From Borreliella lanei (GTDB lineage: Bacteria > Spirochaetota > Spirochaetia > Borreliales > Borreliaceae), in assembly GCF_014205895.1 (NCBI RefSeq), contig NZ_JACHFC010000001.1, forward strand, positions 1-64,000: a stretch of 64,000 nt of DNA. The letters run 5' to 3'. The first letter of the stretch is position 1; each line of letters opens with the position of its first letter. Positions 51,139 through 61,507 of this stretch are shown here, piece by piece. The translations under genes were made by a program, and so were the position numbers. The notes under the pieces were generated by a model, which saw nothing but the letters and a program-made list of their open reading frames with translations, ran no database searches and was not told the origin of the DNA.

Positions 51139-52655
51139 AAAGCATCCCTCCTAATATACCTAAAAAGCTTATTTATTCCTAAAACAGAATAACAAATAAA
51201 CAAAATAAAAATACTAACAATTCCAGCTGCAATTAAAAAATAAAGATTTTTAAAACTAAACCCCACATCCCACTGAAGCTTTTCAAAAAAGAGATAAATT
51301 GCATACAAAGGGAAAAGTGTAATAATTGACTTCAAAAGAACAAATAAAATTTCAATTAAATCAATTTTAACCCCACTTTTCAATATTATAAAATAAAAAA
51401 CAATTACACAAATCATAAAAGAAATAGATTGGGCTAATGCTAAAGCATTCAACCCATAATAATTAATGCCAAAAACAGAAAGTGCAATATCAAGAACAGA
51501 AAATAAAACACTCAAATAAAATGGTGTTTTTGCATCACGAATAGAAAAATAATATTTTTGGAAAAAACTAAACATTGAATAAAAAAGTAAGCCCAAAAGA
51601 AAACATTTCAAAACACCCGCTGTTTTTTGAGTATCATAAATAGAAAACTTACCCCCCATAAGAAATAAATTTAAAATATAATCAGACCAAATAAACATTA
51701 AAAAAGATACTGGAATAAAAATTAACAATAAAATTTTAATTCCATCTACTAAAAGAGCATTTAATTTTATATTATTTCCCAAAACAGCATGCTCTGCCAT
51801 TTTGGGAAAAATTACTGTTGCAATAGAAATATAAAAAATTCCTACAGGGAGCTGATAATAAACTACAGCATTACTAAGAATAGAAACACTTCCTATCTCA
51901 AGGGTAGATGCTAATGCAAATGAAATCTGCTGAGTAACAATTGAAATGGAAAATCCAAAAATCATACGAAGCCATCTGGTTAAAAAATTTAAAAATACTT
52001 TTTCTCTAAAATAAAATGCTGGTTTCCAGGCAAAACCAATCATAAGGCAATTTACAAATGGAATCAAAAATTGCAAAAATCCCCCAAAAATTACGCCAAT
52101 AACAGCACTATATATCCCAAAACGGCCATAAAATAAGAATGTACTCAATATTATGCCAAAAGAAAGCATAATAGGCGAAAATGAAGGAATGAAAAAAATT
52201 TTATATGAATTTAGAACAGATACAAAGATTGATGATAGGCTTATTAATAAAATATATAATACCAAATAACTAAATACAGAACTTGCAAAAATTAAGTTTT
52301 CGCCCCTATAATAAGATATAAAATACATAATAGGCTTTGCAAAAATAATCATAACTAAAACAATTAACCCAATAGAAATAACGTTAAAGGTTATAACGGT
52401 TCTGAAAAAAGAAACAGCTTTTTCGTGCGATTTGTTTTTTTCATGTGTAAATTCAGGTAAAAAAGCCGAAGTCATCGCGCCCTCTGAAAGAATTTTGCGC
52501 AAATTATTAGGAATATTGAAAACATAGTTAAAAATATCAGCATCAAGATTTGCACCAAAATAATAAGAGAAAATCTTTATCTTTGCAAAGCCCATTATTC
52601 TTGAAAAAAAAGTGGAAATCATGACCAAAATTGTAGAAACAACATATTTATTCAT
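51135..52655 (-). CDS. murJ: Lipid II flippase MurJ
   Basis: 506-residue membrane protein of the MviN/MurJ family with about 14 helices. Starts [19 protein letters not shown], with the typical [18 protein letters not shown] loop ([15 protein letters not shown]). It moves lipid II across the inner membrane. It overlaps tgt by eight bases and the HEAT protein by four. Confidence 0.95.
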   Translation of the reverse strand: MNKYVVSTILVMISTFFSRIMGFAKIKIFSYYFGANLDADIFNYVFNIPNNLRKILSEGAMTSAFLPEFTHEKNKSHEKAVSFFRTVITFNVISIGLIVLVMIIFAKPIMYFISYYRGENLIFASSVFSYLVLYILLISLSSIFVSVLNSYKIFFIPSFSPIMLSFGIILSTFLFYGRFGIYSAVIGVIFGGFLQFLIPFVNCLMIGFAWKPAFYFREKVFLNFLTRWLRMIFGFSISIVTQQISFALASTLEIGSVSILSNAVVYYQLPVGIFYISIATVIFPKMAEHAVLGNNIKLNALLVDGIKILLLIFIPVSFLMFIWSDYILNLFLMGGKFSIYDTQKTAGVLKCFLLGLLFYSMFSFFQKYYFSIRDAKTPFYLSVLFSVLDIALSVFGINYYGLNALALAQSISFMICVIVFYFIILKSGVKIDLIEILFVLLKSIITLFPLYAIYLFFEKLQWDVGFSFKNLYFLIAAGIVSIFILFICYSVLGINKLFRYIRRDAL

Positions 52656-53775
52656 CTAATTTTCCCTCTTCATACTTTTTTAAATATGCAGTTCTAAAGT
52701 TTAAAAAATTATCATTTAGAATTGCAGCTCTGATCTTTGAAATCAACCGAAACATATAGTGAATATTATGCTCACTTGCCAAAACTATTCCAAAAAGCTC
52801 TTTCGATTTTATCAAATGTCTTAAATATCCTCTTGAATACCTTGTACATAAAGTACAGACGCAATTTTTATCTACCGGAGAAGTATCATCCTTATACTCC
52901 TTTCTACCAATGCGCATAACCCCATTATCTGTCAAAAGAGACCCATGCCTAGCAATTCTTGCAGGATTAACGCAATCAAAAATATCAATTCCGTAATATA
53001 TGGCATCAAGTATGTAATGAGGAGTGCCAATACCCATTACATACCTTGGTTTTTCTTTTGGTATCAACAAAGAGCTATATTCAAGAATTTCTAAATATTT
53101 TTCTCTTGGTTCTCCAACAGAAATGCCTCCGATGGCAATACCTGGACTGTCTAATTCCAATATATCATTGATGCTTCTCTTCCTTAAATCTTTAAAAAAA
53201 TTCCCCTGAGCTATTAAAAATAAAAGCCCACCATATCCCTCTTTTCTGTTTTTATAAGATTTGAATGTACTGCGAGCCCAATTGGTTGTAATATTTGTAT
53301 ATAAGTTGGCTTCATTATAATCAATCCCGTAAGAACTACAAATATCAAGTGGCATAATAATATCGCTGCCAAAAATTTCTTGCATAGCAAACACTCCCTC
53401 AGGAGTAAAATAATGATACGATCCATCTAAATGAGATTTAAAATGCACACCTTTTAGATCAATTTTTCTAAGACCAGAAAGAGAAAATACCTGAAATCCG
53501 CCCGAATCAGTTAAAAAATTTTTATTCCAAGTTGTAAAATTATGAAGACCACCATATTTTTCAATAGTTTTAATGCCCGGCCTTAAATATAAATGATAAG
53601 TATTTGCAAGCATCAAATTACATTCCAACTTCTCAAGAACAGCATGTTTTAATCCTTTCATTGCCCCCAAAGTACCAACTGGCATAAAACAAGGGGTATC
53701 TACTCTGCCATGGGGAAGATTTAGAAATCCAATCCTTGCATTAGAATGTTTGTCATTTTTAATTACACTAAACAT
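52648..53775 (-). CDS. tgt: tRNA-guanine transglycosylase
   Basis: Puts a 7-deazaguanine base (preQ1 in bacteria) at position 34 of GUN tRNAs. 375 residues. [12 protein letters not shown] holds one catalytic Asp; [10 protein letters not shown] and [13 protein letters not shown] are core blocks; the zinc site is [17 protein letters not shown]. No preQ1 synthesis gene is in view, so the base may be salvaged. Confidence 0.96.
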   Translation of the reverse strand: MFSVIKNDKHSNARIGFLNLPHGRVDTPCFMPVGTLGAMKGLKHAVLEKLECNLMLANTYHLYLRPGIKTIEKYGGLHNFTTWNKNFLTDSGGFQVFSLSGLRKIDLKGVHFKSHLDGSYHYFTPEGVFAMQEIFGSDIIMPLDICSSYGIDYNEANLYTNITTNWARSTFKSYKNRKEGYGGLLFLIAQGNFFKDLRKRSINDILELDSPGIAIGGISVGEPREKYLEILEYSSLLIPKEKPRYVMGIGTPHYILDAIYYGIDIFDCVNPARIARHGSLLTDNGVMRIGRKEYKDDTSPVDKNCVCTLCTRYSRGYLRHLIKSKELFGIVLASEHNIHYMFRLISKIRAAILNDNFLNFRTAYLKKYEEGKLDE

Positions 53776-53802
53776 ATAAACATCTCAAATAGTTATTATA
53801 TA

Positions 53803-54870
53803 TTATTTCCTAACAACCCTATAAACAAAAAAATTGATAATCAAAAAAAACACAGTTGTAAAAGAGCTTGCTATATATATATGCAAATAACCAAGATCCG
53901 CCAAAAAATTAAAAATTACAATAGAAATAACATAAACAACAGCAAAAGCAATGCTATTTAATAAGCTGAGTATAAAAATATTTTTTTTTAAAGCAAGAGC
54001 AATAAACCCAACAGTAAAGCTAAGAAGAATCAATCTAAATGAAAAGAATACCCTATTTAATAAATCAAACAATGCGTCAGAATAATTTAAACGTTCGGCT
54101 TTGAGAAAACTTATCCAATTAATAAGTTTAGTAAAATTCAATGCCTTTGATGATAGCATCACAGTTCTTATGTAATCAGGCGCTAGCTTAATAATCCCTG
54201 TCCCATCAAGAACATCGTAGGCATTCTCTTTAATTTTTTTACCAACCTTAACAAACTCTCTAATACCATAAAGCTTCCATTTATTATCTTTCCATTCAGC
54301 TTTATTTATATCGTACCTTGCTTGAAACTCATTCTCACTGTCTTTAATTATAATTATTAAGTTAGAAAAAGTATTCTCATCAATATCATAAGATTTAATA
54401 TTATAAATTTCTCTAGCAAGATCTCTGATTATTATAGTTTTATCCCTAGATCCACTATTACCAATGCTATTCTTAATAAGAATATCTCTTCTTGCTACAG
54501 TATCTATTACCAAATAATTATCAAAAAAGAAAAGAACAACTGAAATAAATACACTAATCAAAATGATTGGTCTTAATATTCTGGCAAGTGAAACTCCACA
54601 ACTAAAAAGACCTATTATTTCATTTCTCATAGAAAGATTACCAATAAGGTTAGAAATGGCAAAAAGAAAAGATAAAGCCACTCCATCTGAGAACGCTTTT
54701 GGCAAATACAAATAATAAATATAAAGAATATCCTTAAAGGCAATATTCTTTTCAAGATAATTGAGAAGATTAACAAATAAATCCCCAAGCATAATTAAAA
54801 TCATGAAAAGTAAGTTCATGGATAGAAAAGTCAGAATGATGCTTTTTACAAAAAGCTTATCTATTTTCAT
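53803..54870 (-). CDS. lptG: LptG-like permease (LptF/LptG family)
   Basis: About 355 residues. It starts at MKIDKLFVKSII; the frame is open further upstream, but the ATG at 54870 overlaps the stop of the upstream gene as ATGA. There are three N-terminal helices, a periplasmic domain of about 190 residues, then three C-terminal helices, the LptF/LptG layout. In LPS makers this pair forms the inner-membrane part of the LPS exporter with LptB. Confidence 0.82.
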   Translation of the reverse strand: MKIDKLFVKSIILTFLSMNLLFMILIMLGDLFVNLLNYLEKNIAFKDILYIYYLYLPKAFSDGVALSFLFAISNLIGNLSMRNEIIGLFSCGVSLARILRPIILISVFISVVLFFFDNYLVIDTVARRDILIKNSIGNSGSRDKTIIIRDLAREIYNIKSYDIDENTFSNLIIIIKDSENEFQARYDINKAEWKDNKWKLYGIREFVKVGKKIKENAYDVLDGTGIIKLAPDYIRTVMLSSKALNFTKLINWISFLKAERLNYSDALFDLLNRVFFSFRLILLSFTVGFIALALKKNIFILSLLNSIAFAVVYVISIVIFNFLADLGYLHIYIASSFTTVFFLIINFFVYRVVRK

Positions 54871-56156
54871 TTTTTTAACAATCTCAAAAAGAGAATTGCT
54901 CCTGCAACAATTAAAATTAAATTGGGCAAAATAGTAACAATAATAGGATTTGGTGCATACTGCACAGTATAAACTTTTCCACCAATAAACATTACCCAAT
55001 AAAAAACACAAACAATAATTGAAATTACAAGCTCAAGAATAATGGAATATTTCCTATTAGAATACATTCCCATTGAAAAAGCCAAAAAAATAAAAAATAG
55101 AACTGAAAGTGGTAAACTAATTTTTTGATAAAATTCAAGATTAAACAAAGCCAAATTTTGCTTCATGCTTTTATCTTGATAAGGTTTAAAATTTAAACTT
55201 AAATTATACATATAGTTTAAATTTTCAAACACATAAGATTCATCCATATAATAGTTTTGATTATATAAATAATTTAAATAAAGATTTGAAAAATTTAAAC
55301 TTAAAAAGTCTCCTTCTAAATTATTTTTTATATTTGAATCTGCAATTAAATTATTTTGCTTTTTAATTAATTTTATAACATCCCTCATACTCATTTGGGA
55401 AGGAGTTACATAATTTAATAAAAAACTATCACTAAATGTAACCTGATCGATTGAATATTTCATCTTATCTGCATAAAAATAATCATAAAATCCACTCTCA
55501 CTGTCTGTTAAAGCAATAGATAGAACATCATTTAAAATAAAATACACTTGAAAATTTTCTTTTTTAATATCAAGATTTTTTGCCATAAATATTCTATCAA
55601 AACCCTTAAGCCTAGTATTATCAAAAAAAGTTACATTTTTATAACCATTTTCCGATTTCTCACCAGAAACAAAAATTAAATCTCCATACTGTTTGCTTGA
55701 ATAAGGCTTTAATACTAAATGGGGGACTTCTTCTTTTATTTCATTAAAAATTTTTAACCTACCAATAGATCCAAGTGGAAGCAAAATATCATTAGATATG
55801 AAAGATACAAAAACAACAACTACTCCCAATTTAAAAAATGGAAAAAGTAAATCAAAAATTGATATGCCAATTGAACGAAAAGCTAAAATTTCATTGTGAA
55901 GCTTGAATTTATGAATAGTAAGAATTACTGAAATCAAAGAAGCAAAAGGTGGAGAAAGCGCAATAACCATAGGAAGAGAATATATAATAAAAATAAAAGC
56001 CTTAAAAAAGGGAACATAATTTTGAAGAAGTATTCTCATAAAGAATAAAATTTGATTTATAAAAAATACGAAAAAGAAAAATAAAAACGTAATTAAAAAA
56101 TATTTAAAAAATTCAGTAATTATGTAAGACTCATAACTGTTTTTTAATATTTTCAT
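54867..56156 (-). CDS. lptF: LptF-like permease (LptF/LptG family)
   Basis: 429 residues, same layout as its neighbour with a longer periplasmic part: N-terminal helices including FLITFLFFFFVFFINQILFF, IALSPPFASLISVILTIHKF near 65-90 and FRSIGISIFDLL, three C-terminal helices. It overlaps the propeller lipoprotein gene by 26 bases and its partner by four. The pair and the LptD-like protein suggest an export bridge for something other than LPS. Confidence 0.82.
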   Translation of the reverse strand: MKILKNSYESYIITEFFKYFLITFLFFFFVFFINQILFFMRILLQNYVPFFKAFIFIIYSLPMVIALSPPFASLISVILTIHKFKLHNEILAFRSIGISIFDLLFPFFKLGVVVVFVSFISNDILLPLGSIGRLKIFNEIKEEVPHLVLKPYSSKQYGDLIFVSGEKSENGYKNVTFFDNTRLKGFDRIFMAKNLDIKKENFQVYFILNDVLSIALTDSESGFYDYFYADKMKYSIDQVTFSDSFLLNYVTPSQMSMRDVIKLIKKQNNLIADSNIKNNLEGDFLSLNFSNLYLNYLYNQNYYMDESYVFENLNYMYNLSLNFKPYQDKSMKQNLALFNLEFYQKISLPLSVLFFIFLAFSMGMYSNRKYSIILELVISIIVCVFYWVMFIGGKVYTVQYAPNPIIVTILPNLILIVAGAILFLRLLKK

Positions 56157-57642
56157 CTACAAAAACCAAACCGTTATTAAGAGTGCCAAGTATGACATAA
56201 TTTTTAAATTTAGAAACTTTTATTAAATTCAAATTAAGAAGTCCATTATTGGGTCCAAAATAATCCCAATTGCCATTTTCAGAATCATAAATCAATAATC
56301 CATGATCAAAGGTTGCAAACAACAACTTGTTATCTTTAATCTCCATATCCATAAAATAATTAACATCAATATTATTGGCAATAACATGCTTTTTATAGCT
56401 ATTTTTATTTAAATTTAATTCAAAAAGACCCCCGCCATATGTTCCAACAAAATAACTATCTTTATATTCTTTTATAAAATTAATATTTTTTTCATTATCA
56501 TTTTTGCTAAAAAAATCCAAATGTTTGATCTTTTTCAAATTATCGACATTAATACTATAAATAGCCTTGTCAACTGTTCCAACTAATAATAAATTTTTTA
56601 AACTATCAAAGCAGAGTGAAGAAATTTTATTAGATCCAAGCGGTATATTTTTCCAATTTTTTAAATCATAAAACCATAACCCAGAATTTAGAGTACCAAC
56701 AAATATTCCATTTTTAACACCAAGCAAAACTTGTACATTACTAAAATCAGCATTACCAGGAACATTTATTTGCTTTAAATCTCCATCAACATCATCTATA
56801 TAATAAACAACATTTTTACCACCAATGTAAATTGTTCCATTATAATCTGCAAAACCCCTAATGCCATTTAAAAAAATGCTTTTTTTATCCTTAAGATAGA
56901 CTCTACAATCATTTTTTTTAATATTATATCTTAAAAGCCCCCCCAATATATTAGTTACAAATATATTATCATTAAAGACAAATGTATCAAAAACGCTATT
57001 GTCAAGAAACCCCAAAGACTCTAAGTTTAAATGACTTACTCCAAGCTTATTGCTTAAAAAGTCATAAATTTCTTTATCATAACCTGAGATAGAAAATTCA
57101 TTAATCTCTTTAAATACAGAAATTGCATCTGATTTTTCTTTAACAAGATATTTTAATTCAGCTGATCTTAAACTAGCATGAGAATATTTATAGTCTTTTA
57201 AAAATAGATCAAAATTATATTCGGAAAGATCATAAAAACCATTCTCATAATTTACATATCCAAAAAACAAATTCGCCTTAGCTAGTAATTCCCTACTGTG
57301 CTGATTTTCATTAGCCACTATTTTATTTAAATAATAATTTGTCAAGCCAATATTTTTTTTAGCATAACTCTCTCTAGCTTTTTTAAAATAAAAATTATTT
57401 TCTTTTAAAAAAGCATCACTAAGGAAAAAAGATTCATTATCTTTTAATCCTATCAAATAGTCTCTTTTAAATTTGCTATCAAGAACGACATTATTATCAT
57501 CAATAATGACTGCTTCTTTTTTCTTCCCTACAATATCACTAATATGAGAATCTTGAATAGATCTATTTGTAGTAAAGCAAGAAAAAAACAAGACAAAACA
57601 TATAAGACAACCTTTAAATAAATTATTCAAAACAAATTTCAT
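56131..57642 (-). CDS. Lipoprotein with TPR-like and beta-propeller parts
   Basis: 503 residues; signal peptide ends VLFFSC (Cys22). Residues about 75-200 are helical (LAKANLFFGYVNYENGFYDL), TPR-like. From about 215 there are repeated blades with forms such as IFVGTLNSGLWFYDL, SYFVGTYGGGLFELNL and LLFATFDHGLLIYD, as in two-component-type propellers. Both parts are protein-binding modules. It is encoded between pnp and the lptF-like gene, overlapping the latter. Probably BB0806. Confidence 0.82.
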   Translation of the reverse strand: MKFVLNNLFKGCLICFVLFFSCFTTNRSIQDSHISDIVGKKKEAVIIDDNNVVLDSKFKRDYLIGLKDNESFFLSDAFLKENNFYFKKARESYAKKNIGLTNYYLNKIVANENQHSRELLAKANLFFGYVNYENGFYDLSEYNFDLFLKDYKYSHASLRSAELKYLVKEKSDAISVFKEINEFSISGYDKEIYDFLSNKLGVSHLNLESLGFLDNSVFDTFVFNDNIFVTNILGGLLRYNIKKNDCRVYLKDKKSIFLNGIRGFADYNGTIYIGGKNVVYYIDDVDGDLKQINVPGNADFSNVQVLLGVKNGIFVGTLNSGLWFYDLKNWKNIPLGSNKISSLCFDSLKNLLLVGTVDKAIYSINVDNLKKIKHLDFFSKNDNEKNINFIKEYKDSYFVGTYGGGLFELNLNKNSYKKHVIANNIDVNYFMDMEIKDNKLLFATFDHGLLIYDSENGNWDYFGPNNGLLNLNLIKVSKFKNYVILGTLNNGLVFVDENIKKQL

Positions 57643-57651
57643 ATTATTTTA

Positions 57652-59820
57652 CTAATCTTTATCTCTAACAATTTCAAGATCAATTTTGCCAAATTTGTCT
57701 ATATCAATTATTCTAACTTTAATTCGCTGACCTTCTTCTAATTTTGGAGGTCGAACTAACCCCGCATTGCCTCTTATATTATCTCCACCGCCACCAAATC
57801 TAGAATATCTATTAACATTATTCCCAAATCTTCCAGAACCATACTTACTGTCCCTAGGTTTCAAACGAGTACTTAAAAATCCTTCCTTTGCAGGAGTAAG
57901 TTCAATAAAAGCCCCAAAGCTATTAATCTTTTTAACAGTTCCTTCATAAATTTCGCCTACCTTTGGTTCTCTTACAATACTCTCTATTCTTTCTTTAGCC
58001 TTTTGCATCTTAAAATCATCATCCCCGAAAAGAATGATTTTTCCATTCTGCTCAATTTGAACCTTAACTTCAAATTCATCTGTTATAGCCTTAACGGTTT
58101 TTCCAGTAGATCCTATCACAAGAGATATCTTGTCAATGTCAATTTGAAGTTGAACAATTTTGGGAGCATACTTAGATATACCAACTCTTGAATCCGAAAT
58201 TACAGTATTCATAATAGATAATATATGTATTCTACCTATTCTTGCCTGCTCAAGAGCATCCCTCATTAAATCTTTGGTAACATTTTCAATCTTAATATCC
58301 ATTTGAAATCCAGTAATTCCATTTTTTGTACCAGCCACTTTAAAGTCCATATCACCTAAATGATCCTCTTCTCCAAGAATATCACTTAAAACTACATATT
58401 TATCCCCTTCGCTAATAAGCCCCATAGCTATCCCTGCAACTTGCCCTTTAACAGGAACTCCTGCTGACATTAAAGACATGCTCCCAGCACAAACAGTAGC
58501 CATTGAAGAAGATCCATTAGATTCTAAAACCTCAGAAACTACTCTAATAGTATAAGGAAAATCATTTTTTCCAGGAACCATTGATTCTAAAGCTCTTTGA
58601 GCTAAATGGCCATGACCAATCTCGCGCCTGCCGGTCATAAGTCTACCAGTCTCGCCAACTGAAAATGGAGGAAAATTGTAATGGAGCATAAAATTAAGGC
58701 GCTTATCGCCATCAATATCATCCATTATTTGCTCGTCAATGCTTGTACCAAGAGTAGTTACTGCTAAAGCTTGTGTCTCTCCCCTTGTAAAAAGTGCAGA
58801 TCCATGCGTTCTACTTAAAATATCAACTTCTGCAATAATATCTCTTATCTCATTAGGAGTTCTGCCATCTGTTCTAATATTGTCGTTAAGAATAGAATTT
58901 CTAACAATTTCCTTCTCAAAATCATCAAAAGCTTTCTGAAAAAGAGACTCATTACTATCGGTCAATTTCTCAAGAGAAGAAAAATGCTCATGAGATTTAT
59001 TTCGCAGCAAAGTTATAGCTTTATCTCTATTAAGCTTTCCCTTAACAAAACAAGCTTCTTTAAGGTCAGCATAAACAAAATCCCTAAGCTCCTCTTTAAA
59101 TTCAAATATTTTTTCTTCAAAAGCTAAAGGAAGTTTTTCCTTCTTACCTACAATATCTAAAAATTCTTTTTGAGCATTGCAAATTTGTTTAATATATTCA
59201 TGCGCACCGTCTATTGCTGAGAGCAAAATATCCTCACTAACCTCATTAGCACCACCTTCTACCATAGTAATTCCATTTAAACTTCCGGCAACAACAATAT
59301 CAAGATCAGAATCATGAATCTCTTCAAATGAAGGGTTTACTATATACTTACCATTCAAATAAACCATTCTAACAGCTGCAATTGGACCATTAAAGGGAAT
59401 ATCTGACAAAAAAACTGCCGTAAAAGCAGCATTCATTCCAACAATATCAGGGGGATTGAGTTGATCTGTAGCTAAAGTCGTAGGAATTACTTGAATTTCT
59501 CGACCAAATCTTTTATCAAAAAGAGGTCTCATTGGCCTATCTATTAGCCTGGAAACAAGTATTTCTTTATCTTTTGGCTTTCCTTCTCTTTTGATAAATC
59601 CTCCTGGAATTTTACCAGCTGCATAATATTTTTCATTATACTCAACAGAAAGCGGGACAAAATCTAAATCTTCTCTCACATTACTCGAACAACAAACAGT
59701 TGCAAGAACCGAAGATCCTCCATAAGTTGCAAGAACCGATCCATTAGCCTGCTTAGCCATAAATCCAGTCTCAAACACTAACTCGTCTCTACCTATTTTC
59801 AACTTTAATATTTTCCTCAA
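57652..59820 (-). CDS. pnp: Polyribonucleotide nucleotidyltransferase
   Basis: Phosphorolytic 3'-5' exoribonuclease, 722 residues. Two RNase PH domains (the second with [17 protein letters not shown]), KH domain ([11 protein letters not shown]) and C-terminal S1 domain. The S1 domain ([17 protein letters not shown]) is interrupted by about 35 Gly/Arg/Asn-rich residues ([18 protein letters not shown]...) before its last strand. TTG start with AGAGG upstream. It follows rpsO by about 14 bases, the classical rpsO-pnp pair. Confidence 0.96.
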   Translation of the reverse strand: MRKILKLKIGRDELVFETGFMAKQANGSVLATYGGSSVLATVCCSSNVREDLDFVPLSVEYNEKYYAAGKIPGGFIKREGKPKDKEILVSRLIDRPMRPLFDKRFGREIQVIPTTLATDQLNPPDIVGMNAAFTAVFLSDIPFNGPIAAVRMVYLNGKYIVNPSFEEIHDSDLDIVVAGSLNGITMVEGGANEVSEDILLSAIDGAHEYIKQICNAQKEFLDIVGKKEKLPLAFEEKIFEFKEELRDFVYADLKEACFVKGKLNRDKAITLLRNKSHEHFSSLEKLTDSNESLFQKAFDDFEKEIVRNSILNDNIRTDGRTPNEIRDIIAEVDILSRTHGSALFTRGETQALAVTTLGTSIDEQIMDDIDGDKRLNFMLHYNFPPFSVGETGRLMTGRREIGHGHLAQRALESMVPGKNDFPYTIRVVSEVLESNGSSSMATVCAGSMSLMSAGVPVKGQVAGIAMGLISEGDKYVVLSDILGEEDHLGDMDFKVAGTKNGITGFQMDIKIENVTKDLMRDALEQARIGRIHILSIMNTVISDSRVGISKYAPKIVQLQIDIDKISLVIGSTGKTVKAITDEFEVKVQIEQNGKIILFGDDDFKMQKAKERIESIVREPKVGEIYEGTVKKINSFGAFIELTPAKEGFLSTRLKPRDSKYGSGRFGNNVNRYSRFGGGGDNIRGNAGLVRPPKLEEGQRIKVRIIDIDKFGKIDLEIVRDKD

Positions 59821-59834
59821 AATTCAACCTCTTT

Positions 59835-60101
59835 TTATTTTCTAAGACCAAGTTTAGATATCAACATCCTATAAGCTTCTAAATCTTTTTTCTGGTAATA
59901 TCGCAATAAACTTCGCCTTTGTCCTACCAACTTTAATAAGCCTCTTTTTGAACTGTGATCTTTTTTATTTATCTTTAAATGTTCAGTTAAATACTTTATT
60001 CTACCTGTAATAAGTGCAATCTGAACCCCAACAGAACCAGTATCGCTTTCATTTTTTCCAAATTCAGAAACTATTTTTTGCTTTTGCTTTTTATCTATCA
60101 T
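59835..60101 (-). CDS. rpsO: Ribosomal protein S15
   Basis: 88 residues, the standard length. [45 protein letters not shown] are the conserved blocks. It binds 16S rRNA early in 30S assembly. AGGAG precedes the ATG. First gene of the rpsO-pnp unit. Confidence 0.98.
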   Translation of the reverse strand: MIDKKQKQKIVSEFGKNESDTGSVGVQIALITGRIKYLTEHLKINKKDHSSKRGLLKLVGQRRSLLRYYQKKDLEAYRMLISKLGLRK

Positions 60102-60172
60102 AAAGCAACTCCTATACCATTATAGCAAAGCTCTAACAAACCTATTGCCATAATTTAAACTTACTATGATAA

Positions 60173-60201
60173 ATTATAATATTTTTTCTTAAAAATAACA
60201 A
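60173..60201 (-). promoter_or_regulatory. Promoter of rpsO-pnp
   Basis: On the minus strand TTGTTA (60196-60201), a 17-base spacer and TATAAT (60173-60178), giving a leader of about 65 bases. A second TATAAT at 60119-60124 would leave a leader of only about ten bases. Confidence 0.55.
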
Positions 60202-60270
60202 AAGCAATTTATCCTTTTTAGGTTATTTTTAATAATAAATTGTTAAATTGTTTAAAAAATAAATATAAAA

Positions 60271-61119
60271 TTAAAATATAATAACATATTTATATTTATT
60301 TAAACCCACTCCTTGTATTACTGCTAATATTTTCTCTTCTCTGGATTTTAAAATCTTAAATTCATTAATATTAATTTTAATTTCAATATAAGCACCATTT
60401 TTAACAAGATTTATCTTATTAGAATCAATGCAAACCTTTTCAAAACTTCTTAAAGATTCTAGACTAATTAAAGAAGCTTTACTCAAATTTCCACACAATG
60501 TGGAATCCTTTAATCCAAACATACCTACTTTAGTTCTTTTTAAATTATTAACATACGCTAAAGAATTCAGAGAATAAGCCAAATCTCTTGCAATGCTCCT
60601 AATATAAGTACCTTTTGAACAACTAATTTTTAAACTAAGCAAAGAAGAAGTAAAATCATAACTTAATCTTTGAATATTATAAACAGTCACTTTTCGTTTT
60701 TTAATTTCAAAAAACTTCCCATTCAAAGCAAGTTTATAAGCCCTGCTACCATCAATATGAACAGAAGAAAATCTAGGGGGACTTTGATAAATCTCTCCTA
60801 CAAAATCTTTAAGCTTTAAATCTATATCCTCTAAATTAGGAATATAATCTGTTTTACTAACTATTCTTCCATTCGGATCAAGAGTATCTGTTTCTAATCC
60901 AAATCTAAATTCTGCTACATACTCTTTATCTAAAGAAGTAAAATAACCTGAAAGCTTTGTATATTTTCCTACAAGACCAATCAAAATTCCACTTGCAAAT
61001 TTATCAAGTGTGCCAGCATGCCCAACACGATTTGTATTAAAATATTTTTTTATAGGAAAAAGAGTTTCAAAAGAAGTTTTGCCTTGTTCTTTATTAATTA
61101 AAAGGAATCCATTTTTCAA
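60271..61119 (-). CDS. truB: tRNA pseudouridine-55 synthase
   Basis: Makes pseudouridine 55 in the T arm of tRNAs. 282 residues. GHAGTLDKFASGILIG holds the catalytic Asp; SPPRFSSVHIDGSRAYKLA and CSKGTYIRSIARDL are family blocks. It lies two bases after rbfA in the usual infB-rbfA-truB order. Confidence 0.97.
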   Translation of the reverse strand: MKNGFLLINKEQGKTSFETLFPIKKYFNTNRVGHAGTLDKFASGILIGLVGKYTKLSGYFTSLDKEYVAEFRFGLETDTLDPNGRIVSKTDYIPNLEDIDLKLKDFVGEIYQSPPRFSSVHIDGSRAYKLALNGKFFEIKKRKVTVYNIQRLSYDFTSSLLSLKISCSKGTYIRSIARDLAYSLNSLAYVNNLKRTKVGMFGLKDSTLCGNLSKASLISLESLRSFEKVCIDSNKINLVKNGAYIEIKININEFKILKSREEKILAVIQGVGLNKYKYVIIF

Positions 61120-61121
61120 AT

Positions 61122-61484
61122 TTAATTCTCTCTTGTAGTATTTAATCCTTCAATTAACTTATTAACATAAAATGATTTAGAAAGAGAATCGTCCTTAAAA
61201 AATAATAATTTAGGAGTACTTCTAACTTTAATTCGCTTAATAATTTGACTTTGAATGAACCCCTTAGCATTATTTAAAGCTTTAACTGCATTATCCAAAG
61301 AAGCACCTTCCTTAATAGAACCCACAAACACCTTAGCATTTATTAAATCTTTTGAAAATTCTACTTTAACCACGGTTAAAAATGAATGAATTCTGGGATC
61401 TTTAATCCCCCCGCTTACTATTAAATTGCCAATTTCTTGAGCAATAAAACTTTCAAGTTTAAACTTTTTAATATTCTTATACAT
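61122..61484 (-). CDS. rbfA: Ribosome-binding factor A
   Basis: 30S maturation factor with a KH fold, about 120 residues. The core reads [20 protein letters not shown] then AKVFVGSI. The frame is open to a TTG at 61505, but [12 protein letters not shown] at 61484 aligns with the family start. Lies between infB and truB. Confidence 0.93.
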   Translation of the reverse strand: MYKNIKKFKLESFIAQEIGNLIVSGGIKDPRIHSFLTVVKVEFSKDLINAKVFVGSIKEGASLDNAVKALNNAKGFIQSQIIKRIKVRSTPKLLFFKDDSLSKSFYVNKLIEGLNTTREN

Positions 61485-61507
61485 AAACACATATAAATAA
61501 AACAATA

